Source: Actinomycetota bacterium (GTDB taxonomy: Bacteria; Actinomycetota; Actinomycetes; Actinomycetales; Microbacteriaceae). From it: DNA of 6,501 bases. Below, piece by piece: positions 1 through 5,231 of this stretch; position 1 is the first letter of the stretch; each line of letters begins with the position of its first letter. The notes beneath the pieces are model-generated. The model searched no databases. It saw nothing but the letters and a program-made list of their open reading frames with translations, and was not told the DNA's origin. A program made the translations under genes and the position numbers. The stretch is taken from assembly GCA_018895315.1 (NCBI GenBank), contig JAHIOK010000427.1, positions 1 through 6,501 on the forward strand, in the 5' to 3' direction.

Positions 1-602
1 CCGCCCTCGAGGTCGCCGATTGGCGGCGGAGAGTTTTCGCGCTGTACTCCGGGGTGCGCGCCGAGACGGATCCGATGGTCGCGCACGAACTGTGGCGCGT
101 CGGTCGCGATCGGTTGATGGCTGAGCATCCGGCCACGCCCGTCATGCCCGACGATCGTCGCACGTTCGCGGGTCTGCCGGTGGCCCCCTACGACTCGCAG
201 TGGCGGTTCGAAGTGCCGATCCTCCCGGCGGAACCGCACCGGTTCGAGTTCACCACCGGCACCGATGGCATCGTGGCGTTCGAGCGGGTGGGGCTGGTCG
301 AGATTCCGGATGCCGGCGCCTTGGACGTCTGGCGCCTCACCTCGTACGGCGGGGGGATCTTCGTGCCGATCCGCGATGCGCTGGCGGGCAAGCCGGGCGG
401 CACCTACGGGGGCGGACGCTATCTGCTCGACACGATCAAGGGCGCCGACCTCGGATCGGATGCGGCGGCGGGCACGATGGTGCTCGATTTCAACTTCGCG
501 TACAACCCGTCGTGCGCCTACGATCCCGCGTGGGCGTGCCCGCTCGCGCCTCCCGGAAACGTGCTGCGCGTCGAGGTGGGCGTCGGCGAACTCTACGACT
601 GA
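1..602 (+). CDS. DUF1684 domain-containing protein (5' end outside window)
   Basis: The frame is open from base 3, giving 199 residues before the TGA at 600-602. The GTG at 54 is not the real start: the 17 upstream codons include DWRRRVFALYSGVRAETDP, the usual N-terminal motif of this family, so the true start is probably only a few codons before the window. Family hallmarks follow in order: AHELWRVGRDRLMAEHP, FAGLPVAPYD followed by the WRFEVPI strand, YGGGRYLLDTIKGADLG, and near the C-terminus LDFNFAYNPSCAYDP and ACPLAPPGN. There is no signal peptide or membrane segment in the visible part, so it is probably cytoplasmic. DUF1684 proteins are common in actinobacteria and have no established biochemical function; none is assigned here. 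The gene converges on the DUF222/HNH gene 73 bp away, so its operon partners, if any, lie to the left. Confidence 0.9.
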   Translation, partial: ALEVADWRRRVFALYSGVRAETDPMVAHELWRVGRDRLMAEHPATPVMPDDRRTFAGLPVAPYDSQWRFEVPILPAEPHRFEFTTGTDGIVAFERVGLVEIPDAGALDVWRLTSYGGGIFVPIRDALAGKPGGTYGGGRYLLDTIKGADLGSDAAAGTMVLDFNFAYNPSCAYDPAWACPLAPPGNVLRVEVGVGELYD

Positions 603-675
603 GGCGAGAATTCCCGCGCGCAGCTACTCCAACCCTCGCTGAACGCTGTGAATCACGACGATTCTCCCCGGCGAC

Positions 676-2100
676 TCACGTCCCGCTTCGTCGTATTCGC
701 TCGCGTTGTCGCAGCATCGATCCCGCAGCCGGTCGCCATGTGCGGCTCGAGTCGATCCAGGCCGGCGCCCGCGTGTGCGGCACGCCGTCGACCATGCGCA
801 CCGCCCAGCCGCTCGTCTCGAGGGTGCGGTGGTGATACCAGCAGAGCATCACGCCGTTGTCGGTGTGGGTCGGGCCGCCGCGAGCGTGCTCGACGTCGTG
901 GTGGATCTCGCACCACGTCGCCGGCGTGTGGCAGCCCGGGATGACGCATCCACCGTCGCGGGCAGTGATTGCGCGCCGCTGCGCCGCGGTGAATGTGCGC
1001 TGCGGGCCGCCGAGCTGGATGATGCGTCCGTCGTCGCCGAGCACGAGCCGCTGAACACCTCCGCAGCACGCGACATGGCGGGCGACGAACGCGGGGAGGG
1101 CGGTGTCGGTGCCGTCGATGAATGCGACGCCATCGTGCCGTTCGAGCTCTGAGGCCGTGATGGTGACGAGCAATGCGGGTGAGGACCCACCGAGCGAGGG
1201 CATCTCTGCAGCGCGCGCCGCGATGTCGAGGGTCATCGCAAGCACGTCGTGGAGCTTCTGCGGGTGGGTTCTGTCGTCGGTGAGGGGTTCGTGGTCGGCG
1301 TCATCCCGGAAGCTCGGACGCGACGTGTGACCGTCGACACGTGGGGAGCACTGCGCATCGGCGATGCGTCGGAACTGCGCGGCGACATCGGGCAGCATCG
1401 CGCCACGAAAGCGCACGACCCCGTCGCGCTCGCGATCGAAGACGAGCGCCCGCTGCCGCATCGCCCGCTCATACTCCGGCAGGGTGCCGTCGGGGTCGAG
1501 TGCCAGCGCCCACACCTTCGCCTGGATCCGCGTGTCGTCGGCGTTGCACGGCGGCGCACCGTCGAGGCCTCTACCCGTGGCGGCAGCGACCAGTTCCCGT
1601 TCGGACGCCGCGAGGTCGGACGGGTGGCAGCGGTCGGCGATCGGACCCAGCGCGCGGGTGATCGCCGAGACCGCGTCGAGCCCGATCTCTCCGACATCGA
1701 GGGCTGCGCGGATCGCGGGGAAGGCCGCCGGCATCGCGTTGCCCGACAGCGCGGTTCTCGTCGCGACGAGTCGCGACATCCGGACGCGGTCTTTCGCCGT
1801 CGCGAGCGTCACGCGGGTCGCCCGGCTGAGGAGTTCGGCTGCACTCGCGCAGCCACGCTGCGCACACAATCGTTCACCGGGGCGGTCGGGGCGTGACCTG
1901 TCGTCGAACTCACCGGCCGCAGCCAGTCGAGCGGCGTCGAGATGGGCGCCGAGCGACTCGATGATGCACGCGAAGTGCAGCACCGAGGCATCCGTCATCG
2001 CTCGCGGAACGTCGTGAGACAGTGCCTCGGACAGCACGGCGCCGAGCTCGTCGCCGAGAAGCGTGAGCTTCTCGAGGAGGTCGGCCGCCGTGTGCGTCAT
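676..2100 (-). CDS. DUF222 / 13E12-type protein with C-terminal HNH endonuclease domain
   Basis: This is a 474-residue protein if started at MTHTAADLLEKL (ATG at 2098-2100). Residues about 20-330 are the helical, Arg/Ala-rich DUF222 region (for example AELLSRATRVTLATAKDRV). The C-terminus carries a complete HNH nuclease motif: C385/C390 (GCVIPGC), W396-C397, E398 with H400-H401 (CEIHHD), N415, C420, and H423-H424 (CWYHH). The paired cysteines probably bind structural zinc, and H400/H401, N415 and H424 are the expected catalytic/metal residues. Proteins of this architecture occur in many copies in actinobacterial genomes (the mycobacterial 13E12 family); their role is unsettled, with DNA cleavage inferred from the HNH motif only. 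The same frame is open to an ATG at 2154 (18 more residues). I prefer 2100 because the family usually begins close to this sequence and a weak -10-like CACAAT sits 6 nt before it; a GGAGG sequence also abuts this ATG but is too close to be a normal ribosome site. It is divergent from the nucleoside hydrolase. Confidence 0.9.
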   Translation of the reverse strand: MTHTAADLLEKLTLLGDELGAVLSEALSHDVPRAMTDASVLHFACIIESLGAHLDAARLAAAGEFDDRSRPDRPGERLCAQRGCASAAELLSRATRVTLATAKDRVRMSRLVATRTALSGNAMPAAFPAIRAALDVGEIGLDAVSAITRALGPIADRCHPSDLAASERELVAAATGRGLDGAPPCNADDTRIQAKVWALALDPDGTLPEYERAMRQRALVFDRERDGVVRFRGAMLPDVAAQFRRIADAQCSPRVDGHTSRPSFRDDADHEPLTDDRTHPQKLHDVLAMTLDIAARAAEMPSLGGSSPALLVTITASELERHDGVAFIDGTDTALPAFVARHVACCGGVQRLVLGDDGRIIQLGGPQRTFTAAQRRAITARDGGCVIPGCHTPATWCEIHHDVEHARGGPTHTDNGVMLCWYHHRTLETSGWAVRMVDGVPHTRAPAWIDSSRTWRPAAGSMLRQRERIRRSGT

Positions 2101-2219
2101 ACCTCCATTGTGGTCGTGACCTCCGACATTCCCGACAGACAAACTCCTGGTCATCTGGCGTAAATGTGGACAACCCCGAGAGTCCCCACCCTGGGGAGGA
2201 ATCGATGCATTTCCGCGCC

Positions 2220-2232
2220 TACGCTGGGTGCA
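2220..2232 (+). promoter_or_regulatory. Leaderless-type -10 element for the nucleoside hydrolase
   Basis: TACGCT at 2220-2225 fits the actinobacterial -10 pattern TANNNT and is followed after 6 nt (GGGTGC) by the ATG at 2232. Transcription would start at or next to the A of the start codon. No convincing -35 hexamer is visible 16-19 bp upstream. This element is the main reason for choosing 2232 as the start. Confidence 0.5.
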
Positions 2233-3185
2233 TGACGGATGCTTCGCCCCTGCCGCTCGTCGTCGACACCGACACCGCAGCCGACGATTGTTTCGCGCTG
2301 CTGGTGGCGCTGCTCGACCCGAGGGCCGATCTCCAGGCGATCACGATCGTGGCTGGCAACGTGGGGTTTGCGCAGCAGGTGGACAACGCGTTCCTCACGC
2401 TCGAACTCGCCGGGCGGGTCGGCGAGGTGCCGGTGCATCTCGGTGCACAGCAGCCGCTCGTGCAGCCGTGGGTCAGTGCGACCGACGTGCACGGTGAAGA
2501 CGGTGTCGGCGGTCAGCGGCGCACAAACACCGAACAGCCCGCCTCCGAACATGCGGTCGATGCGCTCATCAGACTTGCGCGCGAGCATGCCGGCGAGCTG
2601 ACGATCGTCGCGATCGGGCCCTTGACGAACATCGCGCTGGCGGTGCGACTCGACCCCGAGTTCGCGGCGAACGTGCGCGAGCTCGTGATCATGGGTGGTT
2701 CGATCAACGGGCGCGGCAACATCACACCGGCGGCGGAGTACAACATCTTCGTCGACCCCGAAGCGGCAGACATCGTCGTGCGCGCCGGTTTTCCTCGCGT
2801 CCGGTTCGTGACTTGGGATCCACTGACGGTGCGCGACACGGTGTTCGACGAGGCGCGCATCGCCGAGATCGCAGCGCTCGACACCGATCTCAGCCGATTC
2901 TTCGTCCGGGCCAACGCCGCCACCTACGCATTCGACCTGGCCGCAGGGTTGGGCGGGTCGACGCATCCGGATTCACTGTCGGTGCTGGTCGCGCTCGACC
3001 GTGACCTCGTGCTCGCGGAACGCCCGTACCGCGTCGACGTCGAGTTGCGTGGCGAATTCACGCGAGGTGCGACGGTCTTCGAGGGGCGAGCGACGGATGC
3101 TGAGGCCAACGCGACCGCGATCGAATCCGTCAACAGCGAGGCGTTCTTTCACTACATGCGCCGGATGCTGGGCCGCAGTGCCTAG
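2232..3185 (+). CDS. Nucleoside hydrolase (inosine-uridine-preferring type)
   Basis: This is a 317-residue cytoplasmic enzyme of the Ca-dependent nucleoside hydrolase family, which splits the N-glycosidic bond of ribonucleosides to free base plus ribose for salvage. The N-terminus has the family calcium site in the form VDTDTAADD (D12, D14, D18, D19; the usual form is DTDPGxDD). Further signatures are IGPLTNIALA (residues 128-137), VIMGG (152-156) and EYNIFVDPEAA (169-179, substrate-contact E169/N171). The last metal-ligand region reads THPDSLSV (H245, D247) rather than the usual adjacent His-Asp. Length is normal for the family. Substrate preference cannot be read from sequence. Two longer in-frame starts exist: GTG/ATG-type at 2166, and ATG at 2205, which has a good GGAGG at 2195-2199. 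I chose 2232 because it lies only about ten residues before the conserved DTDT and has the leaderless promoter pattern. No nucleoside transporter or ribokinase is adjacent. A hairpin terminator follows at 3202. Confidence 0.92.
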   Translation: MTDASPLPLVVDTDTAADDCFALLVALLDPRADLQAITIVAGNVGFAQQVDNAFLTLELAGRVGEVPVHLGAQQPLVQPWVSATDVHGEDGVGGQRRTNTEQPASEHAVDALIRLAREHAGELTIVAIGPLTNIALAVRLDPEFAANVRELVIMGGSINGRGNITPAAEYNIFVDPEAADIVVRAGFPRVRFVTWDPLTVRDTVFDEARIAEIAALDTDLSRFFVRANAATYAFDLAAGLGGSTHPDSLSVLVALDRDLVLAERPYRVDVELRGEFTRGATVFEGRATDAEANATAIESVNSEAFFHYMRRMLGRSA

Positions 3186-3201
3186 CCCCGGGGGCAGCAG
3201 T

Positions 3202-3235
3202 AAGGGCCGGTCGGAGAGGCTTCCGGCCGGCCCTT
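3202..3235 (+). terminator. Strong hairpin, likely terminator of the nucleoside hydrolase
   Basis: The arms 3202-3214 (AAGGGCCGGTCGG) and 3223-3235 (CCGGCCGGCCCTT) pair over 13 bp with one G-U wobble, around an 8-nt loop. It begins 16 bp after the nucleoside hydrolase stop. The T-run after it is weak (GTCCCTTTG), as is common in high-GC actinobacteria. Confidence 0.8.
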
Positions 3236-3322
3236 GTCCCTTTGCACCAAGAGTGTCCTGCAATCACATGTCCGTCAGCTGCCACAGCAAACAACTTCCG
3301 GTACTGAGCACTCTATAACGAC

Positions 3323-3358
3323 GAGGTAACGGAGCGGAAGACCTCGGCGTTACCTTTT
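3323..3358 (+). terminator. Second hairpin followed by TTTT, intergenic
   Basis: AGGTAACG (3324-3331) pairs with CGTTACCT (3348-3355) across a 16-nt loop, and four T residues lie at 3355-3358. This is an intrinsic-terminator shape oriented for plus-strand transcripts. The loop also contains ACCTC, which can pair alternatively with GAGGT at 3323-3327. It sits about 140 bp beyond the nucleoside hydrolase stop with no recognisable gene of its own. It may be a back-up terminator or the 3' end of a small transcript. The rest of the gap 3186-3454 is less GC-rich than its surroundings and shows no coding signal to me. Confidence 0.45.
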
Positions 3359-3454
3359 CGTGATTCTTTTCCGACTCATAGGTTCGGGCTCGCTTCACTC
3401 CCGCAGAGGGAGGGGATGTGCCCTGCCTGCATCGATCCGGCTATCGTCGAGCAC

Positions 3455-3949
3455 CTACTTCGCCCGGCGGCTTCCTGCTGACCGTGGGGGTGCTGCGCGG
3501 AGGTGCTCGTTCACGCGTCCGAGGATGCGAGCGAGCTCGGTGGCGTCGTCGTCCGTGATCGGTGAGAACAGGAGCGCGTGGACGGTCGCGATATGGCCGG
3601 GGAATACGGCGGCAAGGATGTCGCGGCCTGCGGCGGTGATCGTGACGATGGTGCTGCGTTCGTCGTGTGGGGACGGTGCGCGGGTGATGAGGCCGCGCTC
3701 TTCGAGGAGTTGCGCCTGATAGGTCAGGCCGCTTCGGCTGTAGACGACACCGTCGGCGAGATCCGTCATGCGCTCGTGGCCGTCAGGCGTGTCACCCAGA
3801 CGCGCCAAGAGCTGGAACTGGACGTAGCTCAGTGCCCCCGTCTCGCGGAGCTGCTTCTCGACCGCCGGGCGCAAAAGCGCACTCACCTCTGACAGAGCGA
3901 AATAGGCGCTGAGCTGGGTCTCGGTGAGCGATGCGGGTGCGTCTGTCAT
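3455..3949 (-). CDS. MarR-family transcriptional regulator
   Basis: This is a 164-residue winged-helix protein of usual MarR length. Residues 10-60 form the N-terminal dimerisation helices and first DNA-binding helices (SYVQFQLLARLGDTP). The recognition helix-turn-helix is about 61-85 (MTDLADGVVYSRSGLTYQAQ), followed by LEERGLITR. The wing is at 91-106 and has the family signature D96-E97-R98 (SPHDERSTIVTITAAG). The C-terminal helix (residues 132-150) completes the dimer interface. Family members usually repress nearby genes and release DNA on binding phenolic or oxidising ligands; the ligand here is unknown. The start is the ATG at 3949: a -10-like TAAAGT lies 7 nt upstream, consistent with a leaderless mRNA. 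A GTG at 3958 would add three residues. An inverted repeat overlaps its promoter, suggesting autoregulation. The divergent neighbour is an oxidoreductase relic, probably its former target. Confidence 0.93.
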   Translation of the reverse strand: MTDAPASLTETQLSAYFALSEVSALLRPAVEKQLRETGALSYVQFQLLARLGDTPDGHERMTDLADGVVYSRSGLTYQAQLLEERGLITRAPSPHDERSTIVTITAAGRDILAAVFPGHIATVHALLFSPITDDDATELARILGRVNEHLRAAPPRSAGSRRAK

Positions 3950-3962
3950 GGACCCCACTTTA
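3950..3962 (-). promoter_or_regulatory. Leaderless-type -10 element for marR gene
   Basis: On the minus strand TAAAGT (3962 down to 3957) is followed by 7 nt (GGGGTCC) and then the ATG at 3949. This is the actinobacterial leaderless pattern. The hexamer 17 bp upstream (TGCTTC, 3985-3980) is a poor -35 but coincides with one arm of the operator candidate. Confidence 0.5.
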
Positions 3963-3967
3963 GCATT

Positions 3968-3985
3968 TGCTTCGAGTTAGAAGCA
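3968..3985. promoter_or_regulatory. Candidate MarR operator, TGCTTC-N6-GAAGCA
   Basis: This is a perfect 6-bp inverted repeat with a 6-bp spacer, 18 bp in total, placed over the -35 and spacer of the MarR promoter and only 19 bp from its start codon. Its outer parts overlap two further short palindromes, AGCATTTGCT (3962-3971) and AGCAGTGCT (3982-3990), whose centres are about 20 bp apart (two helical turns). MarR dimers typically bind palindromes of about 16-20 bp in such positions. Binding by this protein is an inference. Confidence 0.55.
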
Positions 3986-4333
3986 GTGCTGGCTTTCGCG
4001 CTGCAGGTGCTGACCAGATCATCGACACACCGACACAGACCTGTTGGCGGCGATCGATGGGCAGGTCGACGTCCTGCTGAAGCTCGCGCCGCTCGACCCA
4101 GACCAATTCGCCGCCGCCGTCGCGATCGTCTGCGACGGCGGAATTGTTCTCAGCATCACGGCCTTCATGGCTACCCCCGGCGATGAAGGGCGAGGAGTGC
4201 GCGCAGCAACCGTTTTCGTCCGCCCGAACCGTGACGGACTCGCAGAGCTGGTTGCCCTGGTTGACGGCGGCGCACTCACCGTCGAGGTCACCCGACGCAT
4301 CCCCCTCGCTCAAAAGTCATCGTCCTGGCCTGA
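3985..4333 (+). pseudogene. Relic of a zinc-type NADP-dependent oxidoreductase (MDR family), 3' half only
   Basis: Three successive reading frames together spell the C-terminal half of a medium-chain dehydrogenase/quinone oxidoreductase. Frame one (from about 3988) gives RAAGADQIID, the end of the Rossmann NADP-binding region. Adding one C near 4025-4028 would give DHTDTDLLAAIDGQVDVLL in the next frame, and that frame continues through LAPLDPDQFAAAV, DGGIVLSITAFM, ATVFVRPNRDGLAELVALV and RRIPLA (ending 4310). After a gap of roughly 15-20 residues relative to the family, a third frame gives KVIVLA and the natural stop TGA (4331-4333). The N-terminal catalytic domain and the GxGxxG loop are missing: the homology begins right at the operator of the divergent MarR gene. 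A full-length gene would be about 0.9 kb. The remaining single-frame ORF from TTG 4044 has no plausible start signal. It is almost certainly non-functional. MarR regulators are often divergent from such oxidoreductases. Confidence 0.8.
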
Positions 4334-4362
4334 CCGAGGTTCGGCGGATCGGGGTGATCAGT

Positions 4363-4686
4363 TCAGGAGGTGCGGGCTGCGCGCGAGCCTCGAACCACGG
4401 TCCAGACGAATCCGGCGACGAACACGACGATGGAGCCGATGTAGGCCATCGGTGCGATCAGCCCGATGAGTGTCAGCGCCATCGCCAGCAGGAAGGCGAC
4501 GGCTGAGGGGAGAGTCCCGGCCGCGTGTCCGGCCCGCCACGCGACGTCGCTCTGGTTGATGGGTGGGAGCCGCATCCCGATCAGGTGATTGCGGGGGATC
4601 CGTCCGCTCCCGGCGAGGGCGCAGACGACGGTGAGGAAGAGGAGCAGAGCGGTGAAGACCCAGGCCAACAGGCTCGCTGTCTCCAT
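4363..4686 (-). CDS. SdpI-like small integral membrane protein
   Basis: This 107-residue protein has three predicted membrane spans, about 5-25, 60-78 and 80-99. Between spans one and two lies the conserved loop GRIPRNHLIGMRLPP (28-42) followed by QSDVAWRAGHAAG (45-57). This matches the signature 'G.(I/L).(R/P)N..(I/V)G(I/M)R.P.....D.AW...H' of the SdpI family C-terminal module. Bacillus SdpI is the membrane immunity and signalling protein against the SdpC toxin; short actinobacterial relatives occur without any toxin gene and their role is unknown. The start ATG at 4686 is supported by GAGGAG (4697-4692) with a 5-nt spacer. No toxin or sdp-type regulator is next to it, so an immunity role is not claimed. 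It converges on the oxidoreductase relic, with 29 bp between the two stops. Confidence 0.8.
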   Translation of the reverse strand: METASLLAWVFTALLLFLTVVCALAGSGRIPRNHLIGMRLPPINQSDVAWRAGHAAGTLPSAVAFLLAMALTLIGLIAPMAYIGSIVVFVAGFVWTVVRGSRAARTS

Positions 4687-4691
4687 GGATG

Positions 4692-4697
4692 CTCCTC
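4692..4697 (-). promoter_or_regulatory. Ribosome binding site of the SdpI-like gene
   Basis: GAGGAG on the minus strand lies 5 nt (CATCC) before the ATG at 4686, at good spacing. It fixes the start of this gene, unlike the leaderless-type starts nearby. Confidence 0.75.
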
Positions 4698-4755
4698 GCG
4701 GCGTTCTGAGCGGCCGTTGTGCCGATGTTACTCCTCGAGCTTTCCGGGGCGCGGT

Positions 4756-4792
4756 CTGTCAACGTAGCCGCCGGGGGCTTAGGGTCGACCCG
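4756..4792 (+). promoter_or_regulatory. Promoter of the DUF4440 relic (leaderless type)
   Basis: CTGTCA (4756-4761, four of six matches to TTGACA) and TAGGGT (4780-4785, TANNNT) are separated by 18 bp. GTG at 4792 follows the -10 by 6 nt. This is the best-formed promoter visible in the window and it drives a broken gene. Confidence 0.55.
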
Positions 4793-5038
4793 TGGCGGAG
4801 GAGATCGCAGAACGTTTCGCAGAGGTCAGAGCGGCAGAGATGTCGCTCCTGCGCTCCGAGGTGCGCCGCGATCGCAACCTTTGTCGCAGCGATGCTGCAT
4901 ACCGACTTCGCCGAGAATCTCGTGCTCGTGACGTTCCGCATCCGGGGTCTCGACGGGGACAGCCGCCATAGCTCGATCTGGGACCTCAGCGCGGGGCATC
5001 CCGTCATGCGTTTCCACCAGGGCACCGCCGTCGCGTAG
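4792..5038 (+). pseudogene. Relic of a DUF4440 (SnoaL/NTF2-like) protein with frameshift and internal deletion
   Basis: The GTG at 4792 begins VAEEIAERFAEVRAAEMSLL and RSEVRRDR, the typical first helix of DUF4440 proteins (LL..EVRRDR..V..LLH.DF). At 4876-4877 there is one base too many (GCAACC). In the original frame translation runs into TAG at 4966-4968 after 58 codons. Removing one A restores TFVAAMLHTDFAE in the next frame, leading without a break to NLVLVTFRIRGLDGDSRHS, SIWDL and the conserved C-terminus MRFHQGTAVA with TAG at 5036-5038. The corrected product would be 81 residues, against about 110-120 for the family. The stretch normally between 'LLHPDF.E' and 'LV.VT(Y/F)' (the loop with the SGR.W-type motif) is absent, so an internal deletion is inferred as well. 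The promoter is intact. A very short variant with a sequencing error cannot be excluded, but the missing middle makes function unlikely. The function of the intact family is generally unknown. Confidence 0.75.
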
Positions 5039-5047
5039 CCCGGTCGT

Positions 5048-5065
5048 CGCGCTGAGCGCAGCGCG
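5048..5065. terminator. GC-rich hairpin between the DUF4440 relic and the small minus-strand ORF
   Basis: CGCGCTG (5048-5054) and CAGCGCG (5059-5065) form a perfect 7-bp stem with a 4-nt loop. It starts 9 bp after the relic's stop and touches the stop codon of the minus-strand ORF at 5066, so it could serve both convergent units. There is no T-run on either side, so this is a candidate only. Confidence 0.4.
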
Positions 5066-5158
5066 TCAGACCAGACGGACCGGGGATCCGTAGCGGGCGA
5101 CGATCTCGTCGTTGATCAGCGGGACGATGCCCTCGAGGTGTGCCTGTGCCACCAGCAT
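5066..5158 (-). CDS. Possible small ORF or C-terminal gene remnant, unrecognised
   Basis: This minus-strand ORF encodes 30 residues from ATG at 5158: MLVAQAHLEGIVPLINDEI followed by VARYGSPVRLV. The composition (mixed hydrophobic and charged, amphipathic helix then a short strand) looks more protein-like than a random high-GC frame. It has no Shine-Dalgarno; TATACG, a weak -10, lies 5 nt before the ATG. The frame stays open upstream into the ligase gene, so it may instead be the tail of a lost gene. The stop abuts the hairpin at 5048-5065. I do not recognise a family, and chance is possible. Confidence 0.25.
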   Translation of the reverse strand: MLVAQAHLEGIVPLINDEIVARYGSPVRLV

Positions 5159-5184
5159 CCGGACGTATATGCAGGTTCGGCATT

Positions 5185-5226
5185 GTCGGCCGACGTAGCC
5201 TGGAAGGCCCTGCGACCCCGAGGAGA
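5185..5226 (+). promoter_or_regulatory. Candidate promoter and ribosome binding site of the acyl-CoA ligase
   Basis: TAGCCT (5196-5201) fits TANNNT and would start a transcript near 5208. GAGGAG (5220-5225) lies 6 nt before the ATG at 5232 and fixes that start. A perfect 10-bp palindrome, GTCGGCCGAC (5185-5194), touches the -10 element and could be an operator half, though such GC-rich palindromes are frequent by chance. Confidence 0.45.
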
Positions 5227-5231
5227 CCGTC

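Noticed and set aside
604..666. Possible terminator between the convergent DUF1684 and DUF222 genes (GAGAAT...ATTCTC, GAATC-N5-GATTC)
   Set aside because: Stems are only 5-6 bp or far apart and lack a T-run, so this is not distinguishable from chance. Nothing else was seen in 603-675.
1249..1896. 215-residue plus-strand ORF (and other long frames between 676 and 2100)
   Set aside because: Shadows of the DUF222/HNH gene. They are Arg/Ala/Gly-rich with no family motif, while the minus-strand frame carries a complete HNH motif.
676..2100. HNH gene as a homing endonuclease, intein or group I intron component
   Set aside because: The nuclease is fused to DUF222, a stand-alone actinobacterial family; no interrupted host gene, splice motifs or flanking repeats are visible.
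2151..2966. 271-residue minus-strand ORF opposite the nucleoside hydrolase
   Set aside because: Antisense shadow in high-GC DNA; the plus frame has all nucleoside hydrolase motifs.
3360..3454. tRNA-like or attachment-site sequence (GGTTCGGGCTCGC)
   Set aside because: Resembles a T-arm only superficially; no acceptor or anticodon stem can be drawn, and no integrase or repeated core is present.
4358..4762. 134-residue minus-strand ORF overlapping the SdpI-like gene
   Set aside because: Wrong frame with low-complexity Arg/Pro/Asp content; the 4363-4686 frame has membrane spans, a family motif and a good ribosome site.
4589..5038. 149-residue plus-strand ORF taken as one gene
   Set aside because: Its first two thirds run antisense to the SdpI gene and through its promoter; only the last ~57 residues are real, as the frameshifted end of the DUF4440 relic.
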